Source: an uncultured Halomonas sp. (GTDB taxonomy: Bacteria > Pseudomonadota > Gammaproteobacteria > Pseudomonadales > Halomonadaceae). Taken from it: a DNA stretch of 64,000 bases. How positions within the stretch are numbered: the stretch's first letter is position 1; the number at the start of each line of letters is the position of its first letter. The translations under genes and the position numbers were made by a program. Under the pieces are notes generated by a model that worked only from the letters and a program-made list of their open reading frames with translations, had not been told where the DNA came from and made no database searches. Shown one piece after another: positions 7,969-16,163 of this stretch. The stretch lies in the NCBI RefSeq assembly GCF_947500835.1, contig NZ_CANMTQ010000008.1:124001-188000 (forward strand), read 5' to 3'.

Positions 7969-8172
7969 TCACTCGGGCTTGATGTTGGCAGCCTGAAGGC
8001 CTTTTTTGCCCTGAGTGACGTCGAAGGAGACCTTCTGTCCGTCCTGCAGAGACTTGAAGCCGTCAGCTTGAATTTCAGAGAAATGGGCGAAGAGATCGTC
8101 GCCGCCATCGTCCGGAGAAATGAAACCAAAGCCTTTGGTATCGTTGAACCACTTGACAGTGCCAGTTGCCAT
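7969..8172 (-). CDS. Cold-shock domain protein, copy 1
   Basis: This is a 67-residue protein consisting of one cold-shock (OB-fold) domain. RNP1 is Lys-Gly-Phe-Gly-Phe-Ile (about residues 13-18) and RNP2 is Leu-Phe-Ala-His-Phe (27-31), the aromatic RNA/DNA-binding surface. It probably acts as an RNA chaperone. AAGGA precedes the ATG. It is nearly identical to the protein at 8477-8683, differing at Phe15/Tyr and Ser41/Thr and in the last residues. Each copy has its own gap and terminator, so they are probably separately transcribed. Whether this one is cold-induced cannot be told. Confidence 0.95.
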   Translation of the reverse strand: MATGTVKWFNDTKGFGFISPDDGGDDLFAHFSEIQADGFKSLQDGQKVSFDVTQGKKGLQAANIKPE

Positions 8173-8476
8173 TGTCGATTTCCTTACTTCTAACTAGATG
8201 ATATTAACGAGGTTTCGAGAAGCCGTAAGCTGCTTTCCACCATCAGTGCGAGGCTCATATGCTAGAGAAAACGCGCACGAGGATTATCGAGTGGAATCGA
8301 TTACAACCGACGTCATTCTGCTTACAAACCAACGGATGAGAGAATGGGCCATTCACTCAGAGGGGTCAAGAACTATTTGCCATAATGCTTGGGAGTATGA
8401 CACATTCCACTATGGTGAATGCAACCAAAAAAGGCTTGCCGTGACAAGCCTTTTTGCATCGAGAGCGAATGAGAGG
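8173..8476. other. Intergenic stretch between the two cold-shock genes
   Basis: These 304 bases hold the terminator of the upstream cold-shock copy (8427-8455) and, on the minus strand, the leader and presumed promoter of copy 1. Long structured leaders are typical of cold-shock genes, but I cannot define a cold-box element here. A plus-strand frame running through the area is antisense to the second cold-shock gene and is not believed. Confidence 0.4.
8427..8455. terminator. Terminator downstream of cold-shock copy 2
   Basis: AAAAAAGGCTTG (from 8427) pairs with CAAGCCTTTTT (to 8455) around a 6-base loop. On the minus strand the stem is followed by a clear U-run just after the copy 2 stop. 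The element is symmetric enough to work both ways. Confidence 0.9.
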
Positions 8477-8683
8477 TTAATTCACGACCTTGATGTTGGC
8501 GGCTTGAAGTCCTTTTTTGCCCTGGGTGACATCAAAAGAGACCTTTTGCCCATCCTGCAGGGTCTTGAAGCCATCAGCCTGGATTTCGGAGAAGTGGGCA
8601 AACAAGTCGTCGCCGCCATCGTCTGGGGAGATGAAGCCGTAGCCCTTGGTATCGTTGAACCACTTGACAGTGCCAGTTGCCAT
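8477..8683 (-). CDS. Cold-shock domain protein, copy 2
   Basis: The 68-residue single cold-shock domain protein is a near-duplicate of copy 1: Tyr15 replaces Phe in RNP1, Thr41 replaces Ser, and the tail is Val-Val-Asn instead of Pro-Glu. A longer frame begins at 8707. The ATG at 8683 gives the standard N-terminus (MATGTVKWF) and has GAGGAAA upstream. The first 38 bases of the two coding sequences are identical while the rest differ at many silent positions, which points to an old duplication under protein-level selection, possibly with local conversion at the 5' end. Confidence 0.95.
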   Translation of the reverse strand: MATGTVKWFNDTKGYGFISPDDGGDDLFAHFSEIQADGFKTLQDGQKVSFDVTQGKKGLQAANIKVVN

Positions 8684-8937
8684 TTGCAGATTTCCTCGAC
8701 TAACCAATGATGATGCTGGATATAAATAGGATCGATGCCTTCTTTATACCCGTCATACACGTGTTGCAAAGATCAGCGACAATATGTTCGTTGTCCTTTG
8801 TCGCAAAAACAATCAGTTGGACAGTGCCGAGCCGGATGATCGATGCTGCGAAATCGTATCAGAAGGGGGCGGCCGAACTGCTATACCGGTTCTTTTCAGG
8901 TTACGATGCTCGCTAAAGCAACATAGTTGGAAAAAAC

Positions 8938-9777
8938 ATGCACGTCCAGAACGTCGATTATGCATCTTCAGACGCTGCCGAACACTTTGCGCAGTCATTG
9001 CGCGAGACAGGGTTTGGGGTCTTGCGTAACCACCCATTACCCAACACATTGATCGAGTCAATCTATCGTCACTGGCAGGCGTTTTTCGATGACGCTGACA
9101 AGCATGCCTGGCGCTTCGATCCGTTTCGCCAGGATGGCTATTTTCCGCCAGAAGTATCGGAAACTGCCAAGGGACATGGCGTCAAGGATCTCAAGGAGTA
9201 CTACCACATCTATCCTTGGGGGCGCATACCGGATTCGCTACGTGAAGAAATCATGGACTACTACCGGCGTGCAGAGTCCCTTGCCTCGACGCTTCTTGGC
9301 TGGATCGAGGCGCAAACACCTGCCGAGGTGGCAAGCCATTATCGCGAGCCTCTCTCACACATGGTGGAGGGTAGTGAGCAGACCTTGCTGCGGGTGTTGC
9401 ACTATCCTCCTTTGGCCGGCAACGAGCAGCCTGGCGCGGTAAGAGCCGCTGCCCATGAAGATATCAACCTTCTGACAGTATTGCCTGCAGCCAATGAGCC
9501 AGGGCTTGAAGTACGTGGTCGAGATGATAAATGGCATCAAGTGCCTTGCGATCCAGGACAACTGGTGATCAATGTCGGCGATATGTTGCAGGAGGCCTCC
9601 CAGGGCTACTTTCCTTCCACCACTCATCGGGTGGTCAATCCAGAAGGGGCGGCTTGTTCCCATTCACGTCTGTCGCTGCCACTGTTCTTGCATCCGCGCC
9701 CGGAGGTTGAGCTGTCTCAACGCCATACGGCAGATAGCTATCTCAAGGAAAGACTCAGAGAGCTTGGCGTCCTATAG
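8938..9777 (+). CDS. 2-oxoglutarate/Fe(II)-dependent oxygenase, isopenicillin N synthase family
   Basis: The 279-residue double-stranded beta-helix oxygenase has an N-terminal DIOX_N-like region (residues about 1-110, with TGFGVLRNHPLP) and a C-terminal Fe(II)/2OG domain. The iron triad is His in AAHEDINLLTV (with the Asp two residues on) and His in TTHRVVNP; the Arg in SRLSLPLF is the expected 2-oxoglutarate anchor. The substrate is unknown; relatives act on small metabolites. The gene stands between the cold-shock region and the TM2 gene, with 61 bases before the next start, and no pathway partner is evident. Confidence 0.87.
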   Translation: MHVQNVDYASSDAAEHFAQSLRETGFGVLRNHPLPNTLIESIYRHWQAFFDDADKHAWRFDPFRQDGYFPPEVSETAKGHGVKDLKEYYHIYPWGRIPDSLREEIMDYYRRAESLASTLLGWIEAQTPAEVASHYREPLSHMVEGSEQTLLRVLHYPPLAGNEQPGAVRAAAHEDINLLTVLPAANEPGLEVRGRDDKWHQVPCDPGQLVINVGDMLQEASQGYFPSTTHRVVNPEGAACSHSRLSLPLFLHPRPEVELSQRHTADSYLKERLRELGVL

Positions 9778-9838
9778 GCATTCACAAGTTTCATCTTGAT
9801 AGTATGTCGTTCTCAAACAACTCGCTACAGGAGCAAAC

Positions 9839-10258
9839 GTGACTCAACTGTCTGCCAGTAACACACATAATATGGGTGTTGGTTATCTACTGTGGATATT
9901 CGGTTTCACCGGCGCCCACCGCTTTTACTATGGTAAACCGATCACCGGTACGATCTGGTTTTTTACGCTAGGCCTTTTGGGTATAGGCTGGTTGATCGAT
10001 CTATTTCTGATTCCAGGCATGGACAGACAGGCGGATCTGCGTTTCAGAGCAGGGCCCACCAATTACACGCTAGCATGGGTACTGCTTACCTTTCTGGGCG
10101 TTTTCGGCGTTCATCGGATGTATATGGGCAAGTGGATCACTGGCATTCTTTACCTGTTTACCGGCGGATTGTTCCTGATTGGTGTGCTCTATGATTTCTG
10201 GACGCTGAACGATCAGATCTCGTTGAAGCATGCGCGCCGTGGAATTTTCAGTAACTAA
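9839..10258 (+). CDS. Membrane protein with two TM2 domains
   Basis: The 139-residue protein consists of two TM2 modules. The first (residues about 10-60) has GFTGAHRFYYGKPITG and an Asp at the end of its second helix. The second (about 78-130) has GVFGVHRMYMGKWITG and ends LYDFWTLND. Four membrane helices are predicted. The family role is not established. The start is GTG at 9839, preceded by CAGGAG at about 6 bases. A polar 20-residue linker separates the two modules. The ExoD-like gene starts 55 bases downstream on the same strand. Confidence 0.87.
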   Translation: MTQLSASNTHNMGVGYLLWIFGFTGAHRFYYGKPITGTIWFFTLGLLGIGWLIDLFLIPGMDRQADLRFRAGPTNYTLAWVLLTFLGVFGVHRMYMGKWITGILYLFTGGLFLIGVLYDFWTLNDQISLKHARRGIFSN

Positions 10259-10313
10259 GCATGGCGCTCATCCCGCATTCGATCCTGCAAACTGAAACCG
10301 CCAGGGAGGGCGT

Positions 10314-10895
10314 ATGGCGCAGCGCATCAGCTTGACGCAATTACTCGTGCAACTCGATGACTCCGATAGTGGTGAGACCATCCGGTTGCAGGATATCGTC
10401 GATAACTTTGAAACCCGCGGCTTCGGGCCGCTGCTGGTGTTGCCGGCGCTGATCGTACTGCTGCCTACGGGTGCCATTCCGGGCATACCGACCCTTTGTG
10501 GGCTATTCATCGCCATGGTGGCGGCACAAATGGTGATGGGCAAATCGTCGCCTTGGTTGCCGCGACGCCTGGCTCAACGTGGGTTCAGTCACGACAAGTT
10601 CAGCCGCGCTGTAACGCGCCTGAAGCCCTGGACCCAGCGTATCGACAAGTTGCTCAAGCCGCGCCTGCAGCGTCTGGTCAATCCGCTGTCACGGCGACTG
10701 ATTGCTGCCCTGGCGGTGGTGTTGGCATTATCCATGCTTCCGCTGGAGCTTGTTCCTTTTGCTGCCGCCTTGCCGGCACTTGCCATCACCCTGATGGGGC
10801 TTGGGCTGGCTGCCAAAGACGGCCTGTTGATGGTAATCGGACTCATTGTGGTAGTCGCCGGCAGTCTGTTCCTGTTGCAATCGCTGGTCCTATGA
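10314..10895 (+). CDS. ExoD-family membrane protein
   Basis: The 193-residue product matches the ExoD family: a short cytoplasmic N-terminal segment with LQDIVDNFETRGFGPLLVLPAL (two pieces), the PTGAIPGIPT turn, then about four to five membrane helices and a basic central stretch (residues about 95-125). ExoD was named from exopolysaccharide mutants in rhizobia, but in other bacteria it is simply a conserved membrane protein, and no polysaccharide genes are nearby. The start has CAGGGAGGG 5 bases upstream. Confidence 0.88.
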   Translation: MAQRISLTQLLVQLDDSDSGETIRLQDIVDNFETRGFGPLLVLPALIVLLPTGAIPGIPTLCGLFIAMVAAQMVMGKSSPWLPRRLAQRGFSHDKFSRAVTRLKPWTQRIDKLLKPRLQRLVNPLSRRLIAALAVVLALSMLPLELVPFAAALPALAITLMGLGLAAKDGLLMVIGLIVVVAGSLFLLQSLVL

Positions 10896-10935
10896 CACGT
10901 CCATTCACCTCAACGTTTCTTCGATAGCCATCTTC

Positions 10936-11577
10936 ATGCTGATCGATGCCCAATTCTGGACCTTTGTGCTTGCCATTACGTTGTTGAGCATGACCCCGGG
11001 TATCGATACTTTGCTGGTGATTCGCAATACATTGCGCGGCGGTATCTGGAACGGAGTGCTGACCAGCCTGGCGATCTGCTGTGGCTTGTTCGTGCATGCC
11101 AGCGTCTCTGCCTTGGGTATTTCGCTGATTCTGCTGCAATCCGCCTGGGCCTTCGGCGTGCTCAAGCTGCTGGGGGCCGCTTATCTTGTATGGCTGGGCG
11201 TGCAGAGCCTAATCAGCGCTCGACGCGGTATACCCTTGCCCATCGCCGGGATCAGCTCGCCATCGCGACGAGTGTCTTTCTGGCTACCCCTGCGGGAAGG
11301 ATTTTTGTCGAATGTTCTCAATCCCAAGACCGTCGTGTTCTACATGGCTTTTCTACCTCAGTTCATCGCACCCAGTGACCCGGCGCTGCTCAAGTCGCTA
11401 TGGTTGGCAAGCGTACATTTCGTCATCGCCAATCTTTGGCAGATCGGCATCGTGCTCATGGTAGGGCGTGCAGGGCATTGGCTGGCGAAAGGATGGGTAT
11501 CGCGCGGAATCGAAAGTGTCACCGGCATAGTGTTGATTGCGTTCGGCATCAAACTGGCTCTGCAGCAGCGGCCTTGA
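10936..11577 (+). CDS. LysE/RhtB-family amino-acid exporter
   Basis: The 213-residue, six-helix membrane protein begins with the family pattern LSMTPGIDTLLVIRNTLRGG, followed by NGVLTSLAICCGLFVHA, and has the central LNPKTVVFYMAFLPQF motif. LysE/RhtB proteins export basic or neutral amino acids, homoserine or threonine; the substrate cannot be assigned. The gene is 40 bases after exoD on the same strand. The ATG at 10936 lacks a strong ribosome-binding site, so translation may depend on upstream coupling or on another start. Confidence 0.92.
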   Translation: MLIDAQFWTFVLAITLLSMTPGIDTLLVIRNTLRGGIWNGVLTSLAICCGLFVHASVSALGISLILLQSAWAFGVLKLLGAAYLVWLGVQSLISARRGIPLPIAGISSPSRRVSFWLPLREGFLSNVLNPKTVVFYMAFLPQFIAPSDPALLKSLWLASVHFVIANLWQIGIVLMVGRAGHWLAKGWVSRGIESVTGIVLIAFGIKLALQQRP

Positions 11578-11589
11578 ATACAGGGCCAT

Positions 11590-11616
11590 AAAAAAAGCGC
11601 CTCGATTGAGGCGCTT
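11590..11616 (-). terminator. Intrinsic terminator of the lytic transglycosylase gene
   Basis: AAGCGCCTC (11595-11603) pairs with GAGGCGCTT (11608-11616) around a 4-base loop. On the minus strand it is followed by a run of seven U residues. It lies 20 bases past the stop of the minus-strand slt gene and could also end the lysE transcript, though less efficiently. Confidence 0.9.
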
Positions 11617-11635
11617 AGTGTCGTGATTCATCGTT

Positions 11636-13582
11636 CTAGTTGCGGGCCATCAGCGACGTATCATACTCGCCCTGACGCTCGGCTTTCGTCAGCATGGCGA
11701 TGCCGCGGGTATCACCGTCTTTTGCCAGGCTGGCAAAGATGACCTGGTAGGCCAGCACTGCCTGAACGTAGTCGCGGGTTTCACGGAAGGGAATGCTTTC
11801 GACGAACAGATCGAACTCGTCGGGTGAGTCGCGCAGCCAGCGATCGACTCGGCCTGGGCCGGCGTTGTAAGCGGCGGTGGCGGCCAGACGGTTACCGCGA
11901 TAGCGCTTCAGCATGTCGCGAATGTAGGTGCTACCCAAGCGGATGTTGACCTCCGGGTCGAATAATCCGTCAAGACTAGGATTGGCGCTGCCAATTTGAC
12001 GGCTGACCAGTGCCGCAGTACCCGGCATCAACTGCATCAAGCCACGAGCCCCAACAGGAGAGACCGCCTCATTGTTGAAGGCGCTTTCACGTCGGGCAAT
12101 ACCCATCAATAGGAAAGGATCGACGCCGGTTGTCTCGCCCCAGCGCAAGAAGCTGTCCTGATAGGCCTCGGGGAAGCGCCAATCCAGGGCGTCCCACTGT
12201 TTGGCGGTAATCGTCGTCTGCACCAGGGTGGCATAACGCCCCTGGCTCAGTGCGTAATCCGCCAGCGCCTTGGCCTCTTCGTCGTTGGCTCGGGCCACGG
12301 CGCCATACCATTCGCTGCGTGCAAGCCCCGGCTCGCCGATGCGCTGCAAGGCTTCGGCGCGTTTCACCGCGGGCCAGTTGGCAACCTGGCGACGGAAGTC
12401 TTCGCTGAAGGTCGCGCGTTCCAGGTTGAGGTTGTAAGGCTGTTGCAGGCGGTCCGCCGCGGCAAAGCCGAAAAAGTCGCGCTGTGAGGCGGCGATGGCA
12501 TAGGCATTGCGGGAGGCCTGTTCATCGCCTTGCTCGGCCAGGGCACGGCCCAGCCAGTATTGCCAGCGGGCGCTTTCACGCGTTTCCTTTGGCATCGTGC
12601 GGACCCAGCGAACGACCTCGTTCCAATTGCGTTGCGCCAGGGCACGACGCACGCGCAGTTCGAGCAGGTCACCATCGGCAAGACGCGGCAGCACGTCGTC
12701 TACCCAGCCTTCGTTGTTGCGAATCTCCCGGGCCATGGAGTAGAACGCCAGGTCATGTTCGATCTGATGGCGCTGGGACACATCAAGTGATAAATGAGGG
12801 CCGACTTTACGCCAGGCCTCAAGGGCGGCTTCTGTGTCGGCGCGGGTGAAATTGTGCATGGCCGCGGTGAAGAGAGCGGCACTGCCTGCTCCGCCAGGCC
12901 CAAGAGAGACGGGAACCTGCGTAATCGCGGCATAGTTCTTTTGCAGACGCTCGAAAGCCGCCTGGGCGTCGTCCCAGGTGCTGGGAAGCGAGCGTGACAA
13001 ATAGCGGGCCAGACCATCCTCGCCGTTCTCCCAGGCCAGCATCTGACGCTGCCAGATGGCGTGTCCATCAATGACACCCCGGCTGCGAAGCGTGGCGAAC
13101 AGGTCGTCACAAGCATCCGGCTGAGAGTCCCCGGTCAACCATAGATCAAGCCCACCCTGGGCCGCGGTTGCGGGCTCGCGGTCGAGTAGGGCGGTGTAGT
13201 AATAGCACTGGCGAATGGTGCCGCGGGGCTTGCCGTCGCTGACCGCGAGCAGCGATGCGAAACGACCGGCATGGCCGTAGCTTACCTCCGCCACGCCCCG
13301 CATCCAGCCGCTCAGAGGCGAATCCGCGTAACGCTCGATAAAGTCGTTGACAATCGCAGTGTCAAGATGAGGCAAGCGGTTTCGCAGCTGGTGGTATTCG
13401 ACATAGCCTGCCAGCACGTGATTCTTGATGGCGTCCTGATCAATCTGGTCCCACTGCTTGTTACGTGCGGCTTCTAACGCCTGATGCATTTGCTGATCGA
13501 CGTTATCGCTAGCCATGAGCGGCAGGCTCATCATTGCGGCAACCGTCAAGGCCATGCCACGCCTGAGATATTGAAATTTCAT
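11636..13582 (-). CDS. Soluble lytic murein transglycosylase (Slt70-like)
   Basis: This periplasmic enzyme cleaves the MurNAc-GlcNAc bond of peptidoglycan to give 1,6-anhydro products. The 648-residue protein has a signal peptide (residues 1-24, ending Leu-Met-Ala), a long alpha-helical superhelix of about 420 residues, and a C-terminal SLT domain. The catalytic glutamate is Glu499 in ARRESAFNNEAVSPVGARGL; GLMQLMPGTA and AAYNAGPGRV follow as expected. The length agrees with E. coli Slt. AAGGAAA precedes the start. It is transcribed alone and diverges from the YkvA-like gene. Confidence 0.95.
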   Translation of the reverse strand: MKFQYLRRGMALTVAAMMSLPLMASDNVDQQMHQALEAARNKQWDQIDQDAIKNHVLAGYVEYHQLRNRLPHLDTAIVNDFIERYADSPLSGWMRGVAEVSYGHAGRFASLLAVSDGKPRGTIRQCYYYTALLDREPATAAQGGLDLWLTGDSQPDACDDLFATLRSRGVIDGHAIWQRQMLAWENGEDGLARYLSRSLPSTWDDAQAAFERLQKNYAAITQVPVSLGPGGAGSAALFTAAMHNFTRADTEAALEAWRKVGPHLSLDVSQRHQIEHDLAFYSMAREIRNNEGWVDDVLPRLADGDLLELRVRRALAQRNWNEVVRWVRTMPKETRESARWQYWLGRALAEQGDEQASRNAYAIAASQRDFFGFAAADRLQQPYNLNLERATFSEDFRRQVANWPAVKRAEALQRIGEPGLARSEWYGAVARANDEEAKALADYALSQGRYATLVQTTITAKQWDALDWRFPEAYQDSFLRWGETTGVDPFLLMGIARRESAFNNEAVSPVGARGLMQLMPGTAALVSRQIGSANPSLDGLFDPEVNIRLGSTYIRDMLKRYRGNRLAATAAYNAGPGRVDRWLRDSPDEFDLFVESIPFRETRDYVQAVLAYQVIFASLAKDGDTRGIAMLTKAERQGEYDTSLMARN

Positions 13583-13709
13583 GACTAGTGTTTCCTTGTA
13601 CTTGCCCCAATTATGTAAAACAGTCGCAAAACGTGAATGCTATCAGATCTCATGAAGTCTCTAAGCTACTACTCATGATGAGTTTACGCGCCAGACACGG
13701 AGAAACGTA

Positions 13710-14051
13710 ATGTCATTATTCAAACGCTTGAATCCTTTTTCGCGCCTGACTGCTCGAGCTGGCGCGCTATCGCGAATTGCTCGGGCGCTGAAGCTGTTTG
13801 CCCCCATGTGCGCCGACGTGATCAAGGGGCGTTATCGGCCCATACCCTGGTCGGCGTTCATGTGGATGGCGTTGGCTCTTGTCTATCTTATATCGCCTCT
13901 TGATCTGATTCCTGAAGTGTTCCTGCTGATCGGCATGGTGGATGATGTGGTGATCGTTGGCTGGTTGCTGACCAAGGTCGATAAGTCCCTCGATGACTAC
14001 CGGCAATGGAAAGCGATCAATATCGAACCGCCGATGCAAAACCCAGGCTGA
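13710..14051 (+). CDS. YkvA-like DUF1232 membrane protein
   Basis: The 113-residue protein carries the DUF1232 pattern: ALVYLISPLDLIPEVFLLIGMVDDVVI, read over two adjacent helices at residues about 54-80, preceded by a basic N-terminal 40 residues. It has one or two membrane segments. The biochemical role of the family is unknown. The start has GGAG about 8 bases upstream. The next gene, htpG, has its own heat-shock promoter starting 25 bases after this stop. Confidence 0.85.
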   Translation: MSLFKRLNPFSRLTARAGALSRIARALKLFAPMCADVIKGRYRPIPWSAFMWMALALVYLISPLDLIPEVFLLIGMVDDVVIVGWLLTKVDKSLDDYRQWKAINIEPPMQNPG

Positions 14052-14075
14052 TTCAGGAAGTATTGTCTCAGGGTG

Positions 14076-14103
14076 CTTGAAAAGTGCTTCCTGGGCCCCA
14101 TAT
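14076..14103 (+). promoter_or_regulatory. Heat-shock (sigma-32 type) promoter of htpG
   Basis: The -35 element CTTGAAA (14076-14082) and the -10 element CCCCATAT (14096-14103) are separated by exactly 13 bases. This matches the E. coli sigma-32 consensus at every key position. Transcription would begin near 14110, about 40 bases before the htpG ATG. HtpG is a known heat-shock regulon member in proteobacteria, so motif, spacing and target agree. Confidence 0.92.
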
Positions 14104-14149
14104 CGGTGTCGATACGATTATTCATAACACCATGAGGGGCTTTTGCCAC

Positions 14150-16048
14150 ATGACTACCGCCACCCATGAAGAAACGCTTGGTTTCCAGACTGAGGTCAAG
14201 CAGTTACTGCATCTAATGATTCACTCCCTGTATTCCAACCGGGAGATATTTCTGCGTGAGTTGATTTCCAACGCTGCGGACGCCTGCGACAAGCTGCGCT
14301 ACGAGGCATTGGACAACGATGCGCTGTATGGCGACGACAGCGATTTGCGCATCGAGATCGAACATGACGAGAAGGCCGGCACCGTCACCGTTCGCGACAA
14401 CGGCATCGGCATGAGTCGTGAAGAAGTGATCAAGAACCTTGGCACAATCGCCAAGAGTGGTACCGCGGAGTTCTTGCAGCAGCTTTCCGGCGAGCAGCAA
14501 AAGGATGCCAAGCTGATTGGTCAGTTCGGCGTCGGCTTCTATTCCGGTTTCATCGTTGCCGATGAGGTCACGGTGCGTACTCGCCGCGCCGATGCGGACG
14601 AAGGCGTGGAGTGGCGCTCCAAGGGCGAAGGCGAGTTCACCATCGCCGATATCGACAAGCCCGGGCGTGGCACCGAGATCGTGCTGCACCTGAAAAAGGA
14701 CGCCAAGGAATTTGCTGACGACTTCCGCCTCAAGAACCTGGTGCGCAAGTACTCCGATCACATCGAAGTGCCGGTGCGCATGCCCAAGGTCGAAAAGGCC
14801 CAGGACGAGGACGGCAAGGAGATCGAGGGCAGCGAAACCGTTACCTGGGAAACCGTCAACGAAGCCCAGGCGCTGTGGGTGCGTCCCAAGTCAGAGATCA
14901 GCGACGACGAGTACAAAGCGTTCTACAAGCACGTTGCGCATGATTTCAGCGATCCGTTGACCTGGAGCCACAACAAGGTCGAGGGCAAGCTCGAGTACAC
15001 CAGCCTGCTCTACGTGCCTGGGCGCGCACCCTTCGATCTTTACGAACGGGACGGCGCCCGGGGCGTGCGTCTTTACGTGCAGCGGGTGTTCATTCTCGAG
15101 GACGCGGAGCAGTTCCTGCCGCTCTACCTGCGCTTCGTCAAGGGCGTGGTGGATTCCAAGGATCTGTCCCTGAACGTCTCCCGGGAACTGCTGCAGCAGG
15201 ACCCCCAGGTCGATAAGATGAAGTCGGCGCTGACCAAGCGGGCCCTGGACATGCTCAAGAAGCTCGCCAAGGACAAGGAAGCCTACCAGACCTTCTGGAG
15301 CAATTTCGGCAGCGTCCTGAAGGAAGGCCCGGCGGAAGATTACGCCAACCGGGACAAGATCAGCGAACTGCTGCGTTTTTCGACCACCCATACCGACAGC
15401 GCAACTCAGGATCAGTCCCTGGCGGACTACGTGGGCCGCATGAAGGAAGGTCAGCAGAAGATCTATTACATCATCGCGGACGGTTTCAATGCCGCCAAGC
15501 ACAGCCCGCATCTGGAGATCTTCCGCAAGAAGGGCATCGAGGTGCTGCTGTTATCCGATCGTATCGACGAATGGTTGATGAGCCATCTCACGGAATACGA
15601 CGGCAAGACCCTCGCCGACGTCGCCAAGGGTGATCTGGATCTGGGGGAAATCGAAGGCGAAGAAGAGAAGCAGGCTCAAGAAGAGACTGCCAAGGCCAAG
15701 GAAGACTTGGTCAAGCGGGTCAAGGAAGCGCTGGGCAATGATGTCCAGGAGGTTCGGGTGACCCACCGCCTGACGGATTCACCGGCCTGCGTGGTGCTCT
15801 CCGAGCACGAGATGGGCTTCCAGATGCGCCGCATCATGGAGGCTGCCGGTCAGCCGGTGCCGGAGGTCAAGCCGATCCTTGAACTCAATCCCGAGCATAG
15901 CCTGGTGACTCGGCTGGAAAATGCCGGTGACGAAGGCTTCGCGGATCTTGCCCGCATCCTGCTCGATCAGGCGATCATCGCCGAAGGCGGGCATCTCGAC
16001 GATCCCGCGGCCTATGTCAAGCGCCTCAACGCGCTGTTGACCGCCTGA
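14150..16048 (+). CDS. htpG: Hsp90-family chaperone HtpG
   Basis: This ATP-dependent cytosolic chaperone has 632 residues from the ATG at 14150. The frame extends 66 bases further up, but the sigma-32 promoter implies a start after about 14110, which excludes the longer form. The GHKL ATPase domain is complete: [29 protein letters not shown], and the glycine-rich lid [12 protein letters not shown]. The middle domain has the catalytic-Arg stretch [10 protein letters not shown], and the C-terminal dimerisation domain ends near LNALLTA. The tail has no EEVD motif, as expected for bacteria. The ribosome-binding site (GAGGGG) is modest. A strong terminator follows directly, so it is monocistronic. 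Confidence 0.97.
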   Translation: MTTATHEETLGFQTEVKQLLHLMIHSLYSNREIFLRELISNAADACDKLRYEALDNDALYGDDSDLRIEIEHDEKAGTVTVRDNGIGMSREEVIKNLGTIAKSGTAEFLQQLSGEQQKDAKLIGQFGVGFYSGFIVADEVTVRTRRADADEGVEWRSKGEGEFTIADIDKPGRGTEIVLHLKKDAKEFADDFRLKNLVRKYSDHIEVPVRMPKVEKAQDEDGKEIEGSETVTWETVNEAQALWVRPKSEISDDEYKAFYKHVAHDFSDPLTWSHNKVEGKLEYTSLLYVPGRAPFDLYERDGARGVRLYVQRVFILEDAEQFLPLYLRFVKGVVDSKDLSLNVSRELLQQDPQVDKMKSALTKRALDMLKKLAKDKEAYQTFWSNFGSVLKEGPAEDYANRDKISELLRFSTTHTDSATQDQSLADYVGRMKEGQQKIYYIIADGFNAAKHSPHLEIFRKKGIEVLLLSDRIDEWLMSHLTEYDGKTLADVAKGDLDLGEIEGEEEKQAQEETAKAKEDLVKRVKEALGNDVQEVRVTHRLTDSPACVVLSEHEMGFQMRRIMEAAGQPVPEVKPILELNPEHSLVTRLENAGDEGFADLARILLDQAIIAEGGHLDDPAAYVKRLNALLTA

Positions 16049-16068
16049 AGCTGTTGATAGCATCGATC

Positions 16069-16101
16069 AAACGACCGGCCAAAGGGCCGGTCGTTTGTTT
16101 T
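16069..16101 (+). terminator. Intrinsic terminator of htpG
   Basis: A perfect 12-bp stem (16069-16080 with 16085-16096) has the loop AAAG and is followed by a T-rich tail broken by one G. It lies 20 bases past the htpG stop. Confidence 0.88.
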
Positions 16102-16163
16102 CGCGGACATGCCACTGGCATGGCTTACACTCAAGACAGCGATTTTCGTGAGGAGTGTATCGC

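Noticed and set aside
8198..8710. 170-residue plus-strand frame across the second cold-shock gene
   Set aside because: Most of it is antisense to the cold-shock gene and its terminator; no ribosome-binding site.
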